DNA of 64,000 nt from Luidia sarsii (Eukaryota > Echinodermata > Asteroidea > Paxillosida > Luidiidae), in the NCBI GenBank assembly GCA_949987565.1, contig OX465102.1:31469944-31533943 (forward strand). The letters are read 5' to 3'. Positions 34,619-45,360 of this stretch are shown one piece after another. Below the pieces are notes generated by a model. It was not told the origin of the DNA, did not search any database, and saw only the letters and a list, made by a program, of their open reading frames with translations. Every line of letters starts with the position of its first letter. Positions within the stretch are counted from its first letter, which is position 1. The position numbers and the translations under genes were made by a program.

Positions 34619-35004
34619 GTCTGGACCATTCGGGAATGGACCCCCAGGATCATCTTTCCAGCAGTAAACGTATCCGTACAGCCTTCACCAGCACCCAGCT
34701 GCTGGAGTTAGAGCGAGAGTTCGCCTCCAACATGTACCTCTCCAGGCTGCGACGCATCGAGATCGCCACCTACCTAAACCTATCCGAAAAGCAAGTCAAG
34801 ATCTGGTTCCAGAACAGACGCGTCAAGTACAAGAAAGAGTCCAAGGCCCAGTCACGTGACTGCAAGTGCCAGCGCATGACGTCATCCCGGGCCACCAGCA
34901 ACGGAAGCACCGGTGGGAGGAGCCACGCCTCCTCGCCCGGCAGTTCGACGCATGCGCAGATGGACACTGAAGAGAAGGGGCACGAGGAGAGAGATTGCAA
35001 TTGA
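34619..35004 (+). CDS. Gsx: Gsx ParaHox homeobox protein, exon 2 with homeodomain
   Basis: Exon 2 encodes residues 150-277 and stops at 35002-35004. The homeodomain spans residues 165-224 (34663-34842). Its core [16 protein letters not shown], the following [20 protein letters not shown] and [17 protein letters not shown] are diagnostic of the Gsx family. The recognition helix has W48, F49, Q50, N51 and R53, so base contact should be intact, with Q50 specificity. Position 56 is Tyr, where vertebrate GSX has His. After the homeodomain, the motif CKC followed by a Ser-rich stretch matches the C-terminal tail of vertebrate GSX1, and the protein ends in an acidic, charged tail. No truncation or frameshift is seen. 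The long open frame begins upstream of the acceptor, but those codons are intronic. Confidence 0.97.
34849..34862 (+). promoter_or_regulatory. 14-bp palindrome with E-box inside Gsx exon 2
   Basis: CAGTCACGTGACTG is a perfect 14-bp palindrome containing GTCACGTGAC, the sequence known as the CLEAR/M-box E-box bound by MiT/TFE factors. It lies in coding sequence just after the homeodomain codons, so it may only be a codon coincidence. Confidence 0.3.
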
Positions 35005-35780
35005 GATTCAAACCAAAACAAAGACTTTCATCGATATTTTTGCCTATTTATCAAATTAAGTGTAATATTTTAGCCGCCTTGTTTTGCCGATTTGTTTTGT
35101 TTATAAAGTAGAAAACGAAAGAGTCTTTTCAAATAGAATTGTGCGATACCAAGTCACAAAATAGACACATTGATGAATCGTCTGACGTCATGGCTGACGT
35201 AGTCATCATCTACAGATAATGATCAATACTTTTCAGATAACGATGGCAGCGGTTTGCATCCATTACCTTGACCAGAGAGACCACCACGCGTTGAAGGACA
35301 GAATTCGTTTTCATTCAGAGTTTATAGATGGAATATGTAATTTTGTAATTGAATGAAGTGTTTTATATGGTGATGACGCTAAGCGTAATGTCATTTTTCT
35401 TTTGTAAATGTGTGTGGTTAATGCATCCTACTTGATGGTGAGTTTACCTGGACTGACAAAAATATGGCTGCAGGATTTCAGGCCGTCATATCGATCCAAA
35501 GGCAAAGGATTGACAGAGAAAATCTGCTCATAAGAAGACTTTGGATAAAGTCAACGCAGTTTGGCCATTTCTAATCAGAGAGATAAGATGAGCTTGAGAT
35601 CTTGACGGATTTTGTCATCGAAGCTGAGACTTGTAGCATCAAGGAAAGTCTCCAATCTATCTGATCTAAGAGTTTGCTTGTGACAAAGGTTTAGCATGAA
35701 AAATGAGAATGGGAACGACCAGTTAAGATAAGACTTCAATCGTATGACAATGTAAATAAAAACAAAACTGCTGCACAGTC
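35005..35780 (+). other. Gsx 3' UTR
   Basis: AT-rich non-coding sequence from the stop codon to the first good AATAAA, at 35755-35760. I see no embedded repeat. Confidence 0.6.
35755..35760 (+). terminator. Polyadenylation signal AATAAA, Gsx
   Basis: AATAAA in tgtaaataaaaacaaaactg, about 750 bp after the stop codon. A second AATAAA occurs near 36150 and could serve a longer form. Confidence 0.55.
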
Positions 35781-36663
35781 AGCAATCATCCTTATCTAAT
35801 GTTTAATCAAATGTATCTTCAGACCCTGGCTTGGAAAACATTGATGGGATCTGACTTCCAAACTTGTCCGTGTATATTTCCGATGCATCCCATTCACATA
35901 CTCCACCCACGGTTCGTTCGCCGAATTATTTATTCATTTATTCAATATGTAAATTTGCCCTTGCAACCTATTGGCTTACACATCCCACACGCTCATGGCA
36001 CTGGGCGTGTGATGGCGCTGTCAGGACCCTGTACAATGATTAATGTAGATAGGACTCCTGATTAGAAGTCAAAGATGGACCCACAATGCATTGTACTGGT
36101 TACTGCTGTGATTTCAACTTCTGTACATACCCAAGGTTCTCCGTGTGGGAAATAAAGAGAGAAACTCCCGTCTTTATTCTGAGCTTTCTAAAACAGACCA
36201 GCCTAGACAGTGATGTTGAAGTGCTTATTTCATTTCTTATTTACCCTACAATGAGTGTGTCCCTCCCTGCATATCTCCCTGATACATTAATTGCTGGTTT
36301 TCTTACTCTTAGATGAAGTCGGGAGGAGAAATCCAAATGATTCGCGATCTTATCAACAATTTTAGACTTCATCTCTTCAGATAAATGTCCGACATTTCTG
36401 GAACGAAGTAGGATTAAAGATTGTCTTTAATCCACAGCTTATTACCTTGTCTGTCTACCATCGTAAGGCATGTTCGATATGGTTGCAATCCTTCAAACTG
36501 CATTGACAATGATGTGCTTTATAAAGACAGAAAATCTGTGAGCGATCCTGTACTCACCTGAAAGACTATCATGATCCTAAAGATTTCACATCTCAATAAT
36601 TTCACATCTCAATAATAATTTCACATCTCAATAATCGCTGAAAATTGCACGGAAAATGTAACA
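35781..36663. other. Unique sequence downstream of Gsx
   Basis: Non-coding. Positions 36580-36635 hold three short tandem copies of atttcacatctcaataa. No gene is supported. Confidence 0.45.
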
Positions 36664-36692
36664 GGACCGGAGCCTTAACCTGAGACCTCTGG
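36664..36692 (-). mobile_element. Decayed fragment of the tRNA-derived SINE head
   Basis: ggaccggagccttaacctga followed by gacctctgg corresponds to the B-box half of the SINE heads at 3965 and 49006 in the same orientation (minus strand GGTTAAGGCTCC at the B box, diverged). The preceding aaaatgtaacag resembles the SINE body. Confidence 0.45.
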
Positions 36693-36889
36693 TGAAAATC
36701 TCACACACAATACTCACATCCTTTGTCTGGTTTTAATAATCCGTACAATATTGAAGACTGATGCGTTCCTATGTTTTGCTTCACTGTGGTTTTCTGAGCC
36801 ATCATTGACAAGTGTGGATGACTCTGATTCCAGCCCGGATTTGTCTCAATTGAGCCGTTTTCCGGCCTCCGCAACTCACTCCCCTCGTC

Positions 36890-36965
36890 CAGCTTTAATT
36901 AACCCTAAGCCCCTAACCCGATTAAATTAGTCGCTTAATCTGTAACAATTATGACGTCAGCGATG
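36890..36965. promoter_or_regulatory. Candidate regulatory patch with homeodomain-like sites and a CRE
   Basis: Within 75 bp are TTTAATTAA, GATTAAATTAG, CTTAATC, ACAATTATG and a perfect cAMP-response palindrome TGACGTCA at 36952-36959. Dense TAAT-type cores about 2 kb after Gsx suggest an enhancer or an autoregulatory element. This is inference from motif density only. Confidence 0.3.
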
Positions 36966-38494
36966 TCGCTAGGCTAAGTAGCTGTTCCTTGTGGTGAAGG
37001 AGGGATGGGAAGTGTCAGAGGGAATTTGCTAATCCGTCATCAAGGAACCCAGCCTTATTTCGCCGTGAAAGAATGTGCAGCGTCCCATCGCAGAGACCAA
37101 GACGGCGAGCATCTGGCGCTCCACTATGGGGGCGGGGCTTAGTAATCTCAGTGGGAGGATGGTAGCTTTGTTTCCCTGTGTATGGTCGCGCTAAGGCTCT
37201 CCTCTTGACAATAGTAGTGGGTTAGATCATGTGATCTAGACAAACATGGGAGCCCTTCCAGCATGATGGAAGAGGCCCGTAGTCACATGATCCATCAAGA
37301 GGTCAAAGTTCACGTCAAAGGGAAAGGCGTGATTAAGCTACGGTAGTACCCCTTCAGTCATATAGTAGTTAGAGAATGTTACATCGAAGGCAAACGCATT
37401 GGTGTGAACATAGGCTTATGGAGTTGTCTTCAACTGCTCACTTTTTGTAAGTCCAATTTTCTTGGACTAATTTAACTGTCCTTAAAGCTTCAAGGAGTTG
37501 ATTAGATCTTTATCTTGAGAAGTATTATCCGATTTATTGAGGTTAGTCGCTGCAAACTTAAGGCATCTTGTTGGGACCATTGGAAGGTCCGTGTGAACGC
37601 TGTGACGTCATCATCATTCGTCGGTTTGTCCGTCTGTTCTTTTACTGTGTTTTAGGTGGTTGATTGTTTGATGGTTAATTTGATGGTGATTACCATCTCG
37701 TGATTATAGTGATAAGGATGATGAGGTTACAGTGATGCAGTTGTTGAACTATTTTATAAAACGATGATCGGAAAGTTCAGAAAGTCATAATCTTTTTTCA
37801 AACTAGAATTACGTCTAAGTGTTTTGCCAGCACGCTTGTCCTTCCCGAAAAGCGTCACTAGATCTGAAAACTCGTAAAAACGAGTAGAACATCAACAAAA
37901 ATCACGTCTTCCGTTTGATTTCCATCAAATCGTGCTCTAAAATCATGGACTAAATGAAAAAGAATTACGGTAGATTTTGAGTTATATTGAAATATGGATA
38001 TTCTGTAGGAGATTAATTGCCATAAGATGATTGATGTGGTAGTGGGGGTGGATTTTGATTAAAATGTAATGTAATGTAAAATGTTTGTTTTTTAATTCTG
38101 TCCGTGGCAATATGATAATCAGGTCCTATCTCCTGCGGGCAATATTGGGGGTTTGCCAATTACGGAAAAGCCTGGAATTGTGGGTCTATAAAGGCCATTG
38201 TTGAAACAAGTGACAATAACTGAACACATAGAAGAGTGGACACGCATATCTCTGGGTCTGTAGGATGAGGAAAGGACCGTGTTCTCTTGTCTGTATATCG
38301 ACCACGGAATTGGACCAACGATCAGCGGGCCACGAGTCACAGACCACCGGGGCTCCAGTGGCTTCAGCCCCGGTGCCTCGTCACGAGTAGACGGTGGGAT
38401 CGTAACATGAACGATTTCCGCTGAGGATAAGAAATCTCTCGTTGAAGGAATCATTGAAGGAATCAATGTTCGTAGCTCAACAAATTAAATGACT
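36966..38494. other. Unique sequence downstream of Gsx
   Basis: No gene or repeat is supported. An open frame on minus at 38119-38466 (115 codons) has no recognisable domain. Confidence 0.4.
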
Positions 38495-38540
38495 TGGCCT
38501 TTCTATTCTAGCAGGACCTTTTTCATCAAGGCAGAATGAA
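38495..38540. mobile_element. Fragment of the CCTGACGTTTCGATCC foldback family
   Basis: ttggcctttctattctagca followed by ggacctttttcatcaaggca matches the second half of the core (CCTAGCAGGACCTTTCTCAAAGGC region). The first half is diverged. Confidence 0.45.
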
Positions 38541-41500
38541 AGTATATTCGTTTCTTTCTACAAAAATGATGAACAAATATGCACAAAATCCATTTTTGTA
38601 TGAATTTTAGACGGTAGGGTCATCTTTTGTAGGTTTTTCTCATCTCCATTCTTCCATACTGTTGATTTTTGGAGGGTATTTTCTGTGAAATAGGTGTAGG
38701 GACGCGTTGGGAAACTTTGCCGTGATCCGCACATGGTCGAGCGGGCCATGAATGGGGCAGGGACGGGTCTGTACTCCCACGAGCAGCCACAACGAATCAC
38801 GGTGAAATGATCAGTGTGCCGTGATGGCAACTCTGCCATTCATCGTGCCCTAATTAAAGCACCAAATCATCTCTTCCCCCTCACGTGGAAAGGCAGCTGA
38901 ATTGGGTCATGTTGGGTGAATTCGATGAAAGATGGATGACTTGTTTCGAGCAGATGAAAGGGGTTTGAAGTGTGCGTGTCTGGTGTGATGCTTTATTGTC
39001 CTGTACTCTTCCCTTCCCTTCCAAGAAAATGACTCGAGTTGAAACACAACAAACCTGTTCCCACAGGAACTTTCTCAGAGAATTCATTCCTTTTGAGGAC
39101 AGTAGTGATATGATCTAAACGCTCTGCCCTTCGCATTGTAGGGTAACATCAATGAGAAGAGGCTGGGTTGATATGCACACAACCCTTCCTCATAGTGAAC
39201 CACAACATCCAACATTTCCAACCACCTAATTTGATTGTCTTAAGACAGGTTCGAGAATCTTCCCTTCTTAGGAATTGAAAATAAACAGAAAACGCCAAAC
39301 TGTCCACGACTCCTCCGTGCTCATATACCCTATTAAGCATACTGGGTTACCATCCATCCCTCCCTCATTTGTAATGGACTTAGCTCCGCCCACTTTCATC
39401 TGTCCCCAATAGATACTAATCCTCAATGTCTATACTTCCACCGTGCTTGCTTGTTTACATCCACTAGCTTGCTTTCTAAAACTCCCAAATAGGTCTTTCC
39501 TACATTGATATACGTTCATGATAGCGTCGTCTCTCTGATTTGTGTATCCAAATCATATTTTGACCTTTCGATTTCAATGGAACAGTACTCGTATACATCA
39601 TTCTTACCGTGTTTGTGGATGTATGCGGTTCATTCATGTTTATCTGCATCATAACATGAAGACTGAAGACTTGGGAGCCAGATTCAAACACTGCGCTTGC
39701 GATTCAGCCTGGCGCATTGATATCAAACTGCGTGATGCGAACTTGATAGGGATATGATCCCACGGTGAGTATATCCATCCCTGGCCTTCTTACACACATT
39801 AGGCGGGCAGGCAGGCAGGCAAAAATCTAGTGCCAAGTTTATAGGATCAATCAAGATATCACCTTAACTCAGTTTCATTCGAACATTAAAACTGACCATT
39901 TCACATCGATTATGATTTCTTAAGTGAACACATTATCCAATTTGTTTGATTATACTTGGCTGGACTATCGACCATTGCAAGGCCACTTAAAGTTAGTTTG
40001 TTTTTTCCCGTTCATTGTTGGGATGGTGTTTTTTCCATTTTTCTTCATCAGGCCTCACACTATCGTGTCTGTTCTGCTCTTGTATGCGTGTATTATTCCT
40101 TTCCCAAACTCTATGCTCGTATTTTTATCTTAATTGGATATCAGGTCCAAAGCAAGCAGGTTGCGTTGGTTGCCTCGTCTTCAATAAAAACAGTCAATAA
40201 GAGGAATGAAAACAAGCTGATGGGTGGGAAGCCATCCTTCTCTCATTACGCACGCATCACCGTCACATTTCACACCTCAATCATCGCACTGTCTGCCTCT
40301 GTCTCCCATTCTGTCCCTCCTTTGGGCAGGGGAAAGCTACCGTTACTGATTCGGCAAATTCGACCCCCTTCTTCCCCCTCTCATGCTGAGAGGTAGACCC
40401 TGTGTCTACCCCCCTTCAACCCATCCAAGGCACGGGCCTACATCCTAGCAGTAATGACTAAAACCCTTCAGTCCATGATATTAGCCACGAGCAAGTGCTC
40501 ATCGGGAAAGTAGGCCCTTGCTGTAACCCCTTCAGCGTGATTAGACAACGACTGCGATTCCATCAATTTAATTTCCTTAATAACTTAACCTCCACCCACA
40601 TGTCTTTGGTTCTAGTCCCTGCTCGGTCGTTTCCTCTCTTTAATTAAAAGAAAAGATCATTAATTGATCAAAACATCCTCTCTCATTTCCATCAGGAGAC
40701 ATGATGCATTGATACACAATGAAACAATATTAGCATTACGCGTTAAGTAGAATTTAAGGCAAATGTAAACATTTAAAAATAGATCCTGACGTAGGGGTTT
40801 CCCCTAAAGCATCCCTTATCATACATAGCCTAAACAAGTCCCGCAGTAAAGGTCAAAGTTCACATGACTGTGATTTGAGCAAAGTCTGGCTTCAGTCCGC
40901 GTTGCGCCTAGTTCCCGCCTCCATCCAGCTCCCCTTCACCATAGAGAGACGCACAAGCGTCATTTCATTGGAAGAAAGTTTGTTTCCCTAGTCCGCGGGC
41001 AAAGGTTGTGGACATGTCTTTGCTTTGCCAGATTTCAGTGAGTTATTGTACCGCCTTGGTTTACTTCTGGACTCTGGGCTTTGAGGTTTTTGTGGTTGGC
41101 GGTTGTTGTTTTTTTATAACTGTACCAAAGCGATCCTTAATCAAGCACTCTTTAAGATCTCGGTTTGCTGTTCCAGTAATTAGATTTGCCATACGGGGGA
41201 AGAATTAAAGGTTGACCTGCAGATCTTTCCTGCCAGCTGCGATTTGAAGGAAAAACAGTCCAGCGCGTCTCCAAGTCATAAACCCTAGGATGGTTTCTGG
41301 GGCGAGGACCAGAGATGCGGAGCTTGGGCTAGTCGCTACTGACTCGTTTAATTAAGGCAAATTCTCAGGAGCAGAGTGGTCTAAATCTCACTGCGACCAA
41401 TGAAATAACCCGGCTTGACTTTATAACGACAATTTCATTCCCGCTTTTAATCAAATTTTCAATCGTTAAGTAGCGGGGCGGACGGTTCAACTGGGGGAGC

Positions 41501-43959
41501 TCTCCCCACCCCCACCCCACCTCCATTTCGGGAGTAAAGAGAAGACCACTCAGAAAAACACTTGGAGCGAATGTTGTCGGATAGGATGCAGAGTGTTGGA
41601 GGTTGAAAGCAATCCCCGTAGCTGTGGGGTATTGGTAAAGTAATGCTATGTCTAGAGTCGTGATTGGCTGTCCATAGCGCGTCAAAGTCATGTTCTGATT
41701 AATATGTGTGCCGCTAATGGAAGTGGGACCTATAACGTGGCAGTCGTCTCTCACACGCGTATTAGCTGTATTAGACGAGAACAGACTTAGAGTGGAGTGT
41801 GCAGTGGGGGACCTGGTCCGTATTGTATGGAGGCAGCGCCAGACGCCAGAGGTTGTGCTTTCCAATTCACTGACGAGGTGAGAAGGGGGAGATGGCTAGG
41901 GTAGGCCCACCCTGGCCGCCTAGGACATATGCCACTGACGAACAGACCCGAGATTCATCGGATAGAGATTAAACCTCCACCCAACCATTGTCCGACGTTA
42001 AGATCTCGTGAACCCCATCCAGCTTATACTTAGACCATATCAGGAGCGTATTATTTATTCAAACACTGGGCGGGAGTGGAGGCTAGGGAGGCGGGAATTT
42101 AGCTGCAATTTAAGGGGAATTCTAGTTGGCTCCACCTCCCGAATCAAACATATGTGACTCCTTGCTCCATATGCCACGGTTTTGTGAGTTACAACTCACA
42201 GTGGAGACGAATGTAGATAGACGGTCCGACCTAGCATCGAGTCTCTGACAAAGACTCTCCCCTGTCTCCCTCTCCCTCTCCCCCTCCCTCTCTCTCCTTC
42301 TCTCCCTTTTCTTCTCTGCTCCCATCTACCCTCCGCTTTTGGCCCGCTGCTTGCCGCGTACATATCGGGCTTGAAAGGGGAGCGAAGACGTCGCTTTGGC
42401 CTGGCGAGCCGAGTGTTCCTTGATGAAAGCGTTGGTAGTGATGGTGTCTGCTTGAATCTAATAAGTCATTAATTGGTAGGAGAAGGTTGGCTCCTCTGGC
42501 CCAGTGCAGGTGCGTCACTACTCAATATCATTCAATTGTACATACAAACCTAATTCGGGGTCTGTTACTCTCTGTGTTTACCCCTTAAATACAATAGGGT
42601 TTTTTACCGTTCTGGAGGCAGCTGCAGCCATAAATTATTGGATAGAAGGGAGCCCTGATAAGACGTGTATCGCGGGGACACGCTTTTCCCCGTTGCAGCA
42701 CAACGCGACAAAGTGGCACCGTACGTCTGTGCCAATCTTGCCTTCCCATTGGTCGCCCCACCTCAAACCCTCGCTCCTTTCTCGGGCAAAATAACGAACA
42801 GCTTGTGAAGCTTCAGATAAGGCAGCGCTAAGCGCTGGTAGTTTGCCTTGGGTGGGTAGGAAGGGCTAATGACGACGTCTGGCTGCACGCGTGTCGGCCT
42901 CGTCCCGGACCGACATACTGCCCAACCCTCTCCCTCTTTGTCCCTGCGTGAGGTCTCGCTTCCAACTCGGAATGGTCGCTGCCAAGTACTCTTGAGTATT
43001 GATTAGGATAAAATGAAGCCCTGTGTGGCAGCATTGCAGACTTACTTTCATTTGGAGCTGGCTGATGATAACCCCGAACCCTAGGTCTTTGTTCAGGCCC
43101 ATGCTTGCCCAGCCACCACCATTGTCCCACATCTCTCTTCCCCTCGCTTTGCATTCAAGCCGATTATTAATCTAATTTCAACACTTTTTCGCAATATAAT
43201 TACTTTTTACTAAATTTCGTGTTACTTGAAGCATAGCCTGAAGGTCTTGGGGGAAAGCAAGCGCTGACTGCTTACAGCTTGATCAGAGTAACAATGATGC
43301 TGTCGGGTTGTGGGTACAATACCCAGCCGTGTCTACTCTGCCTCACTGCTCGCTCCGACCTGCCCAATCTTTAGCCCCCACCGCAAACTTTGCCAATTTT
43401 CCGCCTTCAAGTTTGCACCCAACTTGCTTTGTTTCTGCCCAGAAAAAAACACACAGTGTTCTGCACAGGCGTGCCTGACAAAGCGCAGTTTATGGTCGGT
43501 TTTACGCAAGATGGCAGATGGTTATAGCACGTTGTACACTGCCGCGCCTCCGACTCCATCTTCCCTTCACAGGACGCTCCACACCATTCTCATCCCTGCC
43601 ATTTTCGGCACCGGGATTTCGGCTCGGCAAAACAACCAATTTCGGAAGAGTTTCCCGCTGGAAAAAAATATAATAATTCCGTCCCAAGTTGTGCGAGTTG
43701 AGAGAGCGGAGTGTTTACTTTGCAAAGTTCATATATGTAATTTTGAGTTAATTAGAATATGAATGGATTTTAACAGGTATTTCTGGGCAAGCGTCCAACA
43801 CGTGGGTCTGAATTGGCTCGGCGTTGCCATCCACGTGGCCGGCAACTCGCCTGGCTCGGACCTCGCCTTTCTCATCATCCAGACTCGGCCTTTGTGATGC
43901 ACATTGCATGAAAATGTCTTTGTAATCTTAACCGGCTTTTTAAGCGAGGGCTTTTCTTC
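38541..43959. other. Unique sequence, no gene seen
   Basis: More than 5 kb with only short frames. A minus frame at 41365-41865 (166 codons) has no recognised domain or splice partner. A (GGCA)n patch is at 39803-39820, and a CTCCCTCTCC-rich patch at 42255-42310. Homeodomain-like cores (cattaattgg near 42470) are scattered. Absence of tandem arrays suggests regulatory DNA of Gsx or of the next gene. Confidence 0.4.
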
Positions 43960-45010
43960 TAGGAACGAGCTAGCGCTAATGGGGAGGCGTACGGCACGAC
44001 GTCGCTCGCCTGCACCACTCGCCCGCTCCCGGCACGCCGCTCACGCCGTCTCCACGACCGGGCCAGCTTCTCCCTGCCTCGCCCTCACTCACTTTCAGAG
44101 CGGACCAAAGAGAGAGGCGGGAGAAAAAAAAACTTTTTTCCCCATTTCAGCACGCTTATGAAGTCACAGGCTACTTGAGGCAATAGAATGATGCCAGCAG
44201 GTGTACGGCACTTGTTAGTGGGTTCAATTTAGACGGTAGACGGTAGCAGGTGTGGACTGAGCGCTTACAGCCGCCCCCTTGTACTACACCAGGCTCCCTT
44301 GCCCGCTACCCACAATCATCGGCCAATTTCGCAGATTGAAATCTTGTAAATTTCGATGAAGAAATCGGACAAAATGATCGCGCAGAAATCTTATTTGAAG
44401 TTGACTGGTTGGTATTTGAAGCCATAGAGAAGGATCGGTCGAGTGTTCATACACCCCTCCCTCACCACCAACTCGCTCTCCTCGTCCCTAGCTCAGACAG
44501 CTGGATCAATCCGCCTAAAAGTCCCAAATTAACGGAAAGAAATTAAAATCTTACAATGAATAATTAATGTTGCTCTGATCTTTGATTTGGAGAGCCCACA
44601 GGGGGGTTTCAATGCTTTGCGGAGAGCGCGCGACGAGTAAGCGCAGCGTTAAGAGCCACCCTATGACGATAGACATGGCGCGCTCTAGAGGGGCGTGTCC
44701 CCCAACCCGGAAGACACCCCACAAAACAGCCAGGCCATACATCCCCACTGTTTGGCTCCACACACAGACTCCACGGACCAAATCTCACATTTTACCACGG
44801 TTGTCACGAAAATATTGCCGCGCGTTTGCGCGAGACGCGAGAAAACCCGCCGGGACCACGCCAAAAACCGGCACTGTGACGTTCCGAATCTCGCGCGCAT
44901 GGCACAATACAGCGGTGTGGGCACTGCTACGTGCACAATGGATGGAGCGCCATCTAGCGTTGAAAAGATCTCCACGCTGTGTGTGTACACGTTGCCACAA
45001 ACAATGAACG
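43960..45010. promoter_or_regulatory. CpG-rich region
   Basis: 43975-44065 and 44620-44960 are clearly rich in CG dinucleotides (for example ggcacgacgtcgctcgcct, gagagcgcgcgacgag and cgcgcgtttgcgcgagacgc), in contrast to the AT-rich DNA around them. This suggests an unmethylated element such as a promoter or CpG island, but no matching gene start was found. Overlapping open frames on both strands (up to 141 codons) are expected from GC-rich DNA. Confidence 0.4.
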
Positions 45011-45090
45011 CCAGCACTTCGTACGGTCTTGAGTGCGAGCTAGTGGTGGGACCAAGACGGTTGTCGTAAGCCTCACCCTAGTTAGTCCTC

Positions 45091-45360
45091 TCATTAAGGT
45101 CACAATAAAGGTCATCCCAGCCATCCAATCTCATTAAACAAAAGAATTACCTCATTAGCATATTATACCCCTATAGAATATGCACAAAATGGCTGTTTGG
45201 GGCCGTTTTGGGGAGGAAAAACAGCGCGAGATCGGTTTTTGGGCAGATTTTTCTCGGGAGTTTTTGCCTGTACCTCTTGGTGTTGGCTGCGTCATTAGTA
45301 ACCCTCATCTAGCGGTACCTTTGACACCCTCTCGCCCCTTCCATGGGTCAATCAAGGTCA
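45091..45360 (+). promoter_or_regulatory. Cluster of AAGGTCA nuclear-receptor half-sites
   Basis: AAGGTCA occurs at 45096-45102 and 45108-45114 (a direct repeat with six bases between AGGTCA cores). TCAAGGTCA at 45352-45360 is the extended half-site bound by FTZ-F1/SF-1 and ERR type receptors. CTCATTA-type motifs lie between. Function is inferred from motif clustering only. Confidence 0.3.

Noticed and set aside
41365..41865. 166-codon minus frame as a gene
   Set aside because: No recognisable domain, no splice partner and no promoter; it is within the length expected by chance in unique DNA of this size.
44582..45069. Overlapping 110-141 codon frames on both strands
   Set aside because: GC-rich DNA has few stop codons. 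The peptides show no conserved features.
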